Shown here piece after piece: positions 1 through 9,713 of a stretch of DNA of 64,000 bases. The stretch spans positions 91,735 to 155,734 of the forward strand of contig NW_020312768.1 of the NCBI RefSeq assembly GCF_002999335.1, written 5' to 3'. The first letter of the stretch is position 1; every line of letters starts with the position of its first letter. The notes below the pieces were generated by a model, which saw only the letters and a list, made by a program, of their open reading frames with translations, had not been told where the DNA came from and made no database searches. The position numbers and the translations under genes are program-made. The stretch comes from Cyclospora cayetanensis. Its lineage: Eukaryota; Apicomplexa; Conoidasida; Eucoccidiorida; Eimeriidae.

Positions 1-2836
1 AAAACAACATGCCACTAACTGCAGGTTTTACTCCGTGTCGCACACGCAAAAAGGCCGCAAGACCACAGGATACAAGGGGAAAGCTCTGCAACTTCGCTGA
101 CTCGTCCGATCTTGAAAGCAACGACTCCTTTCCTCGCAGCAGCCTTCTTGGCTTCTACTCCCGCCTCCCTGAAGCAGAGAGAGAGAGACTCGGAACGCTG
201 CGCGTCGCTATGAAATCTCTGCTGCAGCTGCCACAACGCCGTTCGAGATATATACGGCATGCGTCTAATGGTCAAACAACTCGCGCGTCTTTGCCTGCGT
301 GCTCCTCTGCCGCGTGCCTTGTAGAAAGAGAGAGACATCTCTGCAAGGGTCGCCTTGCCAAAGACAACAGTGCAGAATGCTCAGAGACGCCTCTAGGAGA
401 CTGCCCTCTCAACATCCTGTCGAGCACGCGAGAAGCCGACAATCCCAGAGAACAACGAGATGAAACACCCACCTTTTAGCTCGCGCCTCTTTCTGCTGGA
501 GGCTCTGCTCTTGCAGCTGCTGCAGCAGCTGCGGCAACGCATCAATAGACTTCCTTAGCGCCTTTCCCTGCTGCTTCACTGCAGCCTGCACAGGATCACA
601 CACGCAGCACCAAAAGACGCCTGGAAAAAATCTCCTTCTACGCCAAACAAAGCGTTCTGTCCTCCTCTCTCTCCCCTTCCCTTCCTTCCTCCGAAAAAAT
701 CTCGTCTTTGTAGCATGCGACGACTCACAGAGCGCAGTTGTTGTTGGTGCCGCCGCTGGCGATTGCGTTCCGTGCGCGTCTTTTTCTTCGACTCTGAAAG
801 CAACAACGTGCCAATACGGCCATGTGCACCCTGAACCTCCGTTCTGAATGCTCAAGGCTACACCCGAAGCGTCACCATCAGAGGACTAACAACGCACGCT
901 TCGAAGCAGCTTCCTTTCCCAGATCATTATCCGAGAGCTCGTCTCCTTCTTCTGCTGCTGCTGTTGCCTCGCCCTCCTCCTGCGCAGACAGCCTGCCCTT
1001 CACAGCTAATTCCATAAACATCTACACACGCACACAGGCAGCATTATAGCAGCAGCACACACGCAGCATATTATGTCAGCACACCGTTGGAAATAAAATA
1101 AAGGGCCTGCTGCTGACGCGCGCACAGCCACGTCGATTTTTCTCCGCCTTTTTATTTTAGGTGTGGCCTTCTTTTCGGCAGCTCCTTTGAGCCTCGCGCT
1201 CAGAGTCAGCACGTCTGACAGCTGTTTCCCTCCAAGCAAGAAGATCAAGATGCATGCAAACAGGAGGCGAGAAGACTCTAAGAGGCGGCGACGTACCCGC
1301 TGCTTGTCGAGCTCCGAGAGGCCTTCTAAAGCCTCATGACTCACATGTTGCAGCAGTGCAGCTGTCACTGGCTGCTTACGCTTCAGAGCCTTCAACGGAT
1401 CCTGTTCGCTCAACAACAGCTGCTCTTGCTGCTGCAACTGCTCGACTTCAGTCTGCGCGTGGCTGCGCAGCACTGCCTGCAGAGAGCGCCCTTCATGCTG
1501 CTGCAACACTGCCGTCGCCGCAGCAGCAATCAGCTGTTTTTGCTGAGTTTCTGAAGAGGGGTTGTAAGAAATGCCCGCTTCTGGCAGCACCACTGCAGGA
1601 ACAAGCGAGCGAAGAGTCTCGAGTGTGCAGCGGCGGCGTTTCTTTTCCCTCTGTCTCTCTGCTTTCGACAAGCCTTCTCCTGAAGCAGAAAGGCAGGCAT
1701 GAGAAGAAAGGCAGGCATGAGAAGAAAGGCAGGCTGTGCAGGAACGCAGCAGCCAGCCATACATATCCGGCGAGTGGTGTATGTACGCACATTTATATAC
1801 ACAAGTAAATCTATAACGCACGGGAAACCAAGAATGCTCTTCTAGGATGCCCCCATGCGCGAAAGTTTGATACCGTCTTGCAACAAACTGGGGACCCCTT
1901 GCTCACCACTTGACGGGAGCTCGAGCGGTGTATCTTCCCAAATATCTGTCACCCCTTCTGCCGCTGCCGCACGCTGCATCGCATCGCATTCGACGCCAGC
2001 CAAAAGGCTTCACGCTTGCTGCTCGAGCTCGCAACGTAGACTGCTCCTGCGAAACAGGGTCGTCGCCGCCTTCTCTACCCTCGCTCGCTAGATGCACATA
2101 TGATATGCATATATCGAGAGAAAGAAAGGCAGAGCTTTCGAAAGTAGCAAGATAGAGCGTCTGAAGCATAGAGGGCTTCCAAGGAGACGGTAGGTACCTT
2201 GCGCTTGGCTGCTTCAGCCTCTAGCCTCTGCTTGCGCCCCTTTAGAACCCGCAGAAGCTGCTGCTTGTGCGCCTGTGTAGCTACATCAAGCAGCACTTTC
2301 TTGCTGCTGCCGCTTTTGCCGTCACTACCAACGAGGAGCTGGCGTCGCTGCAGCAGCCGCCGCGCTGCCTGGGAGAGATGAAGGGTCTCTTCCGTTCCTG
2401 CAATAAAGAGCATTCGCGAGGGTAACAACAGCAGCACGCTGCAAGAAGAATGGCTGCTCTCGAAGAATGGCTGCTCTCGAAGAATGGCTGCTCTCGAAGA
2501 ATGCCTGCTCTCTTCTGTGCAAGGAGGGTAGGAGGCGCCTCGCGTGCTTCTGAGCACGACTCAGCAAATCATCGTCGGCTTCCAGTTGGCAAGCCAAGGG
2601 CGAAGGGACGCGCATTAGAGGCATTATCCATCGGACGCAGATGTGGCTGACGTACCCTGCGTATCAATCTGAAAAAGCTGATTGTTACGGTCGAGCTCTT
2701 GAGCCCTCTCCCGAAGGGGGGCCTCATCTAGCAGCTTCTCAGCGGCTGAGATCGGCGTCTTCCTCCACTTAGCCTTTCTGCTTGCCCGCATTCTCCTTCT
2801 CGTCGCCTTTGAAAATCCTACGATGCAAAGCTGCAC
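1..2836 (-). CDS. NOP53: NOP53 (GLTSCR2-like) ribosome biogenesis protein, partial at left edge
   Basis: Nucleolar factor of 60S subunit maturation; in other eukaryotes NOP53 recruits the Mtr4 helicase and exosome to pre-rRNA. Exons read on the minus strand: 2836-2656, 2397-2198, 2087-1907, 1679-1297, 585-473, and 168 to about the left edge; all five joins have GT-AG ends and matching phase. Family marks in the right order: KAKWRKT then LFQIDTQG in exon 1, VTDIWEDTP at the end of exon 3, AGISYNPS in exon 4, then basic Gln/Lys-rich helices in exon 5 (ALRKSIDALPQLLQQL) and exon 6 (EAKKAAARKG). The family's conserved C-terminal end lies beyond position 1. The start could instead be the Met at about 2791. 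Oddity: exon 3 carries an in-frame TGA at 2010-2012 although the frame is coding-like on both sides, so the gene is broken, misread in sequencing, or read through. Confidence 0.82.
1689..1734. repeat. 18-bp tandem repeat, about 2.5 copies, in NOP53 intron 3
   Basis: The unit aaaggcaggcatgagaag repeats just upstream (in plus orientation) of the NOP53 exon 4 acceptor. It lies inside the intron polypyrimidine stretch when read on the minus strand. Confidence 0.85.
2448..2512. repeat. 17-bp tandem repeat, 3-4 copies, in NOP53 intron 1
   Basis: Unit gaatggctgctctcgaa, three full copies and a diverged fourth. It lies in the first NOP53 intron between the 2656 donor and the 2399-2398 acceptor. Confidence 0.9.
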
Positions 2837-4591
2837 ACCGCTGCGCAGTGCGCTCGTCGAGTCACAGCCGAAGCGGGCAGCATGCAGCAGCTAAACGGCC
2901 CTCCGCTGGTTAGGCGCTCATTGCTTGCGTGCTTTCACCAAAAAGAAACTCGCAAAAACACACGCAAAGTCGAGAGGTAAGGCTTCCGCGGTCGAGTGCC
3001 AAGTGATGAGCCCCCCAAGAAATCCAGTCCTTTCCGCAGAGGCGCGTACGAATATATATGTATATACGTAAGCAGGGGGGCACTTCGGCACAAAAGGGAC
3101 AGATCCGCCCCTTTTTGGAATTAAAAACACTTAAAGGTTTTTTCTAGGAAAATGGAATATATTTTCAGCGCATGCACTGCAGAAAAAGTCCCTTGCGGTG
3201 CACGCAGGAAGGGGGGCCCCCTGCCTTCCTGCCCGGTGTGCCTGTACACTGTGGGGCGACACGACGTCTGCCATGAACCAGCGGACTGCGTAGAAGGCCC
3301 CCTCCAGCGTAAATCGACGCTGATTCGATTGTAATTTCTTCTATTACAGCGCCTTCTGGTGTAGAATATCCAGGTGTTCGGTCGTGCCTTTATACAGCGG
3401 CGAACGAAGGGGTGTGCGTTGCGAGCGGCAACTGTTGCGGATGTCGTCTTTTGTCGCAGCTCACTTAGCATAGGGGCAGCAAAGCAGCAGTCGACCCTAA
3501 CCCGAGGAAAGCTAAGGCCTTAGAGACTTTCCCTGAAGATCCGTGTAAGCCTCTCATAGCAATTGCTAGAAAGGGGGCCCTTAGCAGCCTTGGGATACCA
3601 GGGAGCTGGGCACAGGAGTTTGCCCCTCGAAGAAAACCCCTCCCCGTGAGCTGTCTCTAGGGCGGCGCTTCTTACGGCTTTAAAAAAATGCGCAAAGAAG
3701 GGGCCTAGAGGCAGAAAAAATGCATGCATGCGTTACTGACAGCTCGGAGGATTCATTGCGGGGGGCAACAAAAACCTCGAAAGGAGGTGCCCACTACGCT
3801 TTGCCAGAAACTGCGGGGGGCCCTTCTCCAGACTCCGCAAGACTGAGGAACTGTGCACCTAGTTGCAAAATCAAGATACCTCACACGACTATTTGCAAAG
3901 TGAAGGAACTCCATAGCCAATTGCATGACTAAACAGCCACACAACTAACTCGAACCTGTCAGACAACACCGCTCCCTCACCCCCCACAGCACAGCCGAGC
4001 AAGGCGAGAGGGTGTCAGCACAGCAGAGCAAGGCGAGACAGTGTCAGCACAGCAGAGCAAGGCGAGACAGTGTCAGCACAGCCGAGCAAGGCGAGACAGT
4101 GTCAGCACAGCCGAGCAAGGCGAGACAGTGTCAGCATAGCAGAGCCAGTGAGTGTCGGGGAAGGCCCCTGCTTAGCCTATTCCCACTGCAGGCGCTCAAG
4201 ACTGCCTCTCTACTCGCCATCGCAGAGCAACACGCCGTGGAGCATGTACAGCCTCATACACCCTAGAAGCCTCACGCAGGCGAGACTTCGGAACGTGCCT
4301 AGACGTTTCTCTCAGACCAAGTGAACAAGTTACGACGCAAGCAGACGACCACTTGGTGCCTGCTTCGCTGTATCCGCGGCTGCCGCTCACAAACCGCGGC
4401 AGCTCCTCACACACTCTTCGCCGTGGCTATCTGGGGGCCAGACTGTAGCTAGCCAGTGAGTTTGATCCCTGAGCTCGCGTTTGCGAGCGAAAACGACTGC
4501 TGGGGAGACGAGAAAGAAGCGCGCTACCTCGCTAGAGGCTAGCGAAGCACGACCAGCCCTCTAAAGGGTGGCTGGCTCGTTGATCGACGTG
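2837..4591. other. Intergenic stretch between NOP53 and the coilin-La gene
   Basis: No reading frame here looks coding on either strand: short frames, no splice-compatible conserved segments. It should hold the NOP53 promoter (right of 2836) and the 3' end of the coilin-La transcript (left of 4592). The only structure seen is the 29-bp tandem repeat at 3988-4156. Confidence 0.6.
3988..4156. repeat. 29-bp minisatellite, about 5.5 copies
   Basis: Unit agcacagcagagcaaggcga followed by gacagtgtc, with one- or two-base differences between copies (cagcag/cagccg; gagggtgtc in the first). 29 is not a multiple of 3, so a single frame across it rotates through three peptides, which argues against a coding role. 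Confidence 0.93.
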
Positions 4592-5833
4592 TCACGCTCC
4601 CCTCTCTCCCTCCTTCCGCAAGAGAAGGTCGTTTGAGGGACCACTGACCTCCACGTGTTTCAGCCCCCCCCCGCCCCCTTGCAAACACGCGACCACAAAT
4701 GCAGCATCTCGAGTGAGCCGCTGCAGTCTAGGAAATCCTAGCACTAGCTGCAGAGGAACTGCCAATTTTTTCTCGCCGAGAGGCTGCGAGCCCTCTCGCC
4801 CTCTTCCGCCTCCTTCTCTGCCTTCCGTGGAGGGGGGATACACCACAGCCTGATCTCGCAAGTAGTGATCTTGCTTCCAGTTGCTAGGAGAGAAATACCA
4901 ATCTACCTGACGTCGCACTGCCGCGCGCAGCTGAGACAGCCGCTGCTGAAGCAGCTTCTCGGCAGCTGTCACAAGCTCCGGGGGGAGCACGTCACTGCAT
5001 GCAGACAAAGGGAGGGCATCCTGTGCTGCATCCCCAGCAGCAGCCGCTGCAGCGGCTGCTGCTGCAGCTTCCACCGACCCCGGCTGCTGCTGTACGTCCA
5101 CCTGATCAACGCCCCCCTTCTGCCGCTTCTTCTGCTGCTGCTCTTGCTGCACTGCCTCTCGCCAACGTGCGACATGCTGTGGCTTTTCTTGCAGCCACAG
5201 ATCGCTGCCAGGGAGCTGCAGCGTTCCTAAAGGACCTGTTGTCACTAATAGCTGCCGCTGAAGCCTCTCCCCCCCCTCCATATGCAGCAAGGCTGTAGAC
5301 ACCCACGCGCGAATTTCCGCCTTACATGCTGTTGCGCCTCCCGACTTAGCGTCGATGCTAGTAATGGGAGTTGCAGGGGTCCCCTCCTTTGGAGCTGTTT
5401 GTGCTGCTGTCTGTGTTGCTGTTTGTGTTGCTGTTTGTGCTGCTGTTTGTGTTGCTGTCTGTGCTGCTGTTTCTGCTGCTGTTTGTGCTGCTGTCTGTGC
5501 TGCTGCTGCTGCTCCTCCTCCCCCCAAAGACACCCCCCCTTCCGATACTGTACCTCCAGCGACGGTGCTGCCGTCCTTCACCCCGTTTCTCGACGGTTCT
5601 TTGATGCCTCGGGAAGATTTCTCTGTTGCAGAACCAGTTGCTGCAGCAGCTGCCGCAGCACGCAGCTCCCGTAGAGGCCTATACTGGGCAGCACTTGTGC
5701 CGCCGTTTTTCCCATTTGTCGTAGGAGTAGCCTTACCCTTGTTGCTGCTGCTCTCTCCACTGCTGCTGTTGCTGCTGCTCTCTCCACTGGGTGGTGTGGG
5801 GTCCAGTGGCGGCCTCTGATCGAGCTGCCTGCT

Positions 5834-5878
<45 letters not shown>

Positions 5879-7405
5879 GAGGTCTTCTGCGTCATGAGGC
5901 AGGAGGTGGGTGGCAGTGAGTTCAGTCCAGTCTCTCCAGCGGCGCTGCTGCTGCTGCTGCCTGCCGTGTCTGCCCTTTCCGCCCTGAGAAAAATCTCCCG
6001 ATGCAGCTGGCTGCAGGAGCACTCGGCTGCGCTGTACGTCCACCTGCAGCACGCGGAAGATCTGCTGCGGTGAGAGCTGTGGCACTCCCTGCTGCAGCAG
6101 GAGCAGCTGCGCCTTGAGCCACTTCCCCTCTAAAGAAGCACAGAGGGGCCCCTGCCACGCACGAAAAGCTTCTGCGACAGTCGTAGCGCCTTGCGCAGCC
6201 GCTGTGGCAACTCCAGTGGTGTCTGCTGCTGCTCCAGTGGTGTCTGCTGCTGCTCCAGTGGTGTCTGCTGCAGCGTCTGCTGCAGAAGCCGCTACGACTT
6301 GCTTTTGTTGCTGCTGGCGCTGTAGACGCTGCAGCGGCAACGGGAGAGGTCCAGCACATAGGCGGTGCTGCTGCTGCTGCTGCTGCTTTGAGGAGAGTGG
6401 CGGCTGTTTCTGCTCTCGCCGCAAATTAAGTCTCCCGCATCCTTCAATTCCTTCACTCTCCGTCTCACTGCTGCTGCTGCTGCTGCTGCTGCTGCCGAGG
6501 ATAATATGCCCAGGACGCAAATACTGCACATGCTTGCCTGTTGATGCCGCTGCTGCTTCCTTGCGGACAGGCTTCGAAGGAGAGACAAAAAAAGTATTTC
6601 TGCCTTCATCATCGCTGCTGCTACTGCTGCTGCTACTGCTGCTGCTTCTTCTGCTGGTAGCGGCTGTCGCGTTCGCAGCAGTTCTAGAGCCTTCTCCAGA
6701 AGGCACAGCCGGTGATTTTTCTGCAGCAGCAGATCTCTGCCTCTTGCGCTGTACATCAGACGCCCTCCCGACGAGCTTGTGTTTGGAAGGAGTCAGCTCT
6801 TCTTGCTGGAGGAGGTCAGCCTGCCGTGGAGTGCCGTGAGTGGTGACGTTGAGGTTGTGCAGACAGGCAGTCACAACGTCTCCGTCACGAATGACTGCGA
6901 GAGGCTGCTCATCGGGGAGCATGAATCCTTGCAGACGTAGCTGCAGCAGGCTGCATCTCTTCGCGCTTCCATCTTCTCCCTCAACCGGCTCGCGGGGGGG
7001 GCAGTTGCTGGCGATGGCAGGCGCATTACCGCTGAAGACTCCTCTATGCAGCAAGCGCAGCAGATGCTGTTTCAAGTGGCCTACCGTCTGCTGCCGCTGC
7101 TCGTCAACGTGCAAGCAGCTGTTTTGAGCCGCAGCCGCTGCCGCTGTGAAGGGACGGCATCCAGAGCTGCTGTGGCAACAGCCGCTTGCTCCCCCTTCGT
7201 CCGGTGCGGCTAGCGGGGGACCACTGCAGCAGCAGAATCGCACGAAAATCCGCATTGAAGCGTTATTTTTGCTGCTGTGCGCGTTGCCGGTGCGGCCTCT
7301 TGGCACGGAGGGAGTGCTGATGGTTGTCACTCGCGCTGTACAGACACCCGCGCTTGACAGCGCCTCCCTCCTCTCCCGCGCGGTGTTGTTGCTGCTGCGA
7401 GGCAC
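4592..7405 (-). CDS. Coilin-like N-terminal domain fused to a C-terminal La motif, 937 aa, single exon
   Basis: Probable nuclear RNA-binding scaffold. Residues about 51-183 resemble the coilin self-association fold: MRIFVRF at its start, a helix DEQRQQTVGHLKQHLLRLL, then LRLQGFMLPDEQPLAVIRDGDVV, which is the coilin pattern of a strand, GF.LP..E and I.D.D.V. Next come a Ser run ending in DDE (about 255-270), further Ser runs, poly-Gln, a Thr/Ala/Gln repeat (plus coordinates about 5400-5500) and poly-Ala. A middle segment (W..LEGKWLKAQLL, then FRVLQVDVQRSRVLL, then RWRDWTEL) could be the Tudor-like domain coilins carry, but this is weak. Residues about 829-930 match a La motif of the LARP type: RRQVDWYFSPSNWKQDHYLRDQ, LAVPLQLVLGFPRLQRLT, LKHVEVSG; no RRM follows. 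One open frame links all parts. The start may be Met 1 or Met 51 (position 7255). It lies head-to-head with the UCH gene, about 470 bp apart. Confidence 0.8.
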
Positions 7406-7875
7406 GAAGCCGATAAAACTTGCAGGAAACGCTGTTATCTTCGCAGGAGAAGGCGTTTCAAGCCAAAAAGTGCCGTAATAACATTACCCCCATGTGGCTT
7501 CCAGCCCTTGCTGGATGGAACCTCCGCCTCCTCCTCTCAAGAGAATGGCGTCATCCTCCGTCCTTCGAGACAGCGTGCCAGTCCTCGCGTCTGCAGCAAG
7601 ACATGCGCAATTTTTCGCGTATGTGTGCATGCAAATGTGTGTGTGTAGGTGCGCATGCAACTGTGTATGTGTAGGTGTGCACGTGAATGCATGCTTCTTT
7701 GAGAGCGCTCCCCGAATCTTGAACGGTATTCAGCCGAAGGAGGAGGTCCTTTGTTCGCGTGGAAAGCCTGTTATCTTCCCCTCCTGATCTAGGGCACTTG
7801 TAGGGCCGCATAAAGAGAGAGAGAGCGCGAATTCCTCCCTACAGCAGCAGCAGCAGCAACAGCAGCAACAGCAAC
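7406..7875. promoter_or_regulatory. Short divergent intergenic region, probable shared promoter
   Basis: 470 bp lies between the start codons of two genes pointing away from each other (coilin-La on minus, UCH hydrolase on plus). It contains TG-rich microsatellite (7620-7680) and a CAG/CAA run just before the UCH start. No specific promoter motif was recognised; the call rests on geometry. Confidence 0.4.
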
Positions 7876-9107
7876 ATGACGCAGTCTGACAAGCCAAGGA
7901 GGTGGCTGCCCCTTGAAGGCACTCCGGAGGTGTTGGGACCGTACCTGACGGATTTGGGGGGCCCTTTTCAGGGAGCTTCTCTCCTGCAGTTTGAGTACGT
8001 TGTTGCGCTCGAGCCTTGGGCATTCGACATGCTGCAGTGTACAGACACCGTAGCGCTTCTCTTCCTTTTCTCCGTGAGCGAGACAGACACCGAGGAGCGA
8101 TCCCTGGAGCCCTTGCCTGAGGAGCAGCTACGGCACGCCGAAGCCATCCGTCAGGAAGTCTGGTTCATGAAACAGGCAAGACGAAAATCGCCGTTTCAGC
8201 TTACCCGCAAGCCACGCGCTTCCCTTCACTTGCCTCACAAGGACCAGCAGCAAGCTGCAGCAGGCAACCCCGGAGCCTGCAATTGCTCTCTTTATTTTCA
8301 AAACTGCAAAGCCTCTCTGACGCGTTGTGCTCTCTCTCCTGCTATGCGATCTTCTGGTCCCCTCGTTCTCTGTGCCTAGAGCCGATTCTTGTCGCTGCCG
8401 CGAGTTATCCGTCCTCCGACGTATGCAGCTTTGCCTCCTCAAGTTCGCTGTGATCCTCCTCGAAAGGCAGGAGGTCACTGCTGCTTTCTGATATTCTGCT
8501 ATGCGCGCCTTCTTCCGCAGACGATCGCCAACGCTTGCGGCACTGTGGCACTCCTGCATTGCACTGCCAACCTCCCCAGGGACCGTTTTCCCCTCCCTCC
8601 AGAAGGCGTTCTCGACAGCTTCTTCAGTAGGTGAAGACTGCCTGACTTAGTTCATGATAGAGGGCACAGCATGCGGAACGCCACGCAAAATTGCGGCTAT
8701 GCTGCAGGCTGCCTGAGGGGAGAAGGTAAAAAGCGACCTCGAAGTCAGGAGTTGTAGCGAGAGCTCAAGGCAGCATTCTGCTTCCCCGTTGAGACAGACA
8801 TCGGCGCCACAAAATATCTATAGCTCTAGGATTTATTCAGAGAACCTTGATGTGCTTCGGTACAGACAAGGCCTTTTTTTTCAGGCTGAGAGGACTCATG
8901 TATATGCATGGGTATGGGTACGTATGTACGCATGTGCATGTACATGTGTGTGTATATGTATATGGATGTATGGGTATGCAAGGGAATGTATGTGGGTATA
9001 AATATACATGTGTATATGTATGTATATGTATGTGCATGCAGGTGTATATATATATGTGTATATATATATGTATATATATATGTGTATGTGTATGTAGGGG
9101 CATGCAA

Positions 9108-9165
<58 letters not shown>

Positions 9166-9713
9166 ATGTGTATGTAGGGGCATGCAAGTGTACATATATA
9201 TGTGTATATATATATGTGTATGTGTATGTAGGGGCATGCAAGTGTATATATATATATGTATGTGTGTGTATATGTATGTGTATCTTTGCACGTTTAGGGG
9301 AGACTCGCATGATGGATCCAGACAGTCGAGGTGCTGCGCTTGAAGCTTCAGAGAAGCTGACATCCTTGCACTTGCGGCAGCAGGAGGCAGGAGAAACAGA
9401 TGCCACAGCTGCAGAACATACCGATACGCATTTTACATGCCTTCTCCCATGGAGAGGCTTCGTCTTAGAGCTCGATGGAAGGAAAGACAAGCCCATCCTG
9501 AGATCCAGAATTCAGCCTGGGCAGTCTTTCACGGAAGTGAGTTGGAAAAAACTTCCTACATTCCCTAACTCCTCAACGTTTCTGTGCTCGCTATTACAGG
9601 ATACGGATGTAACTAATTACAGCCACTGCACCATCCGCTTCAACAACTACCCCGTGCTTTTGCTTTCTCTCGCTCACAGCGCACCAAAACACTCCCTTCC
9701 CATTTCCACGTGA
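7876..9713 (+). CDS. Ubiquitin C-terminal hydrolase, UCH-L3 type (peptidase C12)
   Basis: Cysteine protease removing small adducts from the ubiquitin (in apicomplexans also possibly NEDD8) C terminus, cytosolic. Four exons: 7876-8175, 8521-8626, 9298-9536, 9600-9713, giving 252 aa, close to the family's ~230. Phases agree at every join. Motifs: [19 protein letters not shown] at the N terminus, LLFLFSVSE, then MKQ joined to TIANACGT (catalytic Cys106, oxyanion Gln100), DTHFTCLL with catalytic His180, and LELDGRK with Asp195. The Cys-His and His-Asp spacings (74 and 15) equal those of human UCHL3 (95, 169, 184). The C terminus after Asp195 is about ten residues shorter than usual. Intron 1 begins GC (CAG then gcaagac), a GC-AG intron; intron 2 holds a large TA/TG microsatellite. 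Confidence 0.92.
8880..9290. repeat. TA/TG microsatellite with a higher-order unit, in UCH intron 2
   Basis: Alternating ta/tg sequence with a pure (ta) run near 9113-9160. A longer unit recurs three times, marked by tgtatgtaggggcatgcaag at about 9088, 9168 and 9223, plus one diverged copy near 9030. Confidence 0.9.

Noticed and set aside
3988..4156. CRISPR-like array (29-bp unit repeated)
   Set aside because: Repeats are directly adjacent with no spacers, in a eukaryotic context; it is a minisatellite.
5282..6839. Several plus-strand frames of 100-240 codons (Cys/Leu- and Ala-rich)
   Set aside because: Antisense shadows of the coilin-La gene's Gln/Thr/Ala repeats; the minus frame has domains at both ends.
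8847..9713. Long plus-strand frame rich in Tyr, Val and Cys (and Thr/His-rich ones opposite)
   Set aside because: It is the ta/tg microsatellite in UCH intron 2 read through; only its last part (9298-9536, 9600-9713) is exon.
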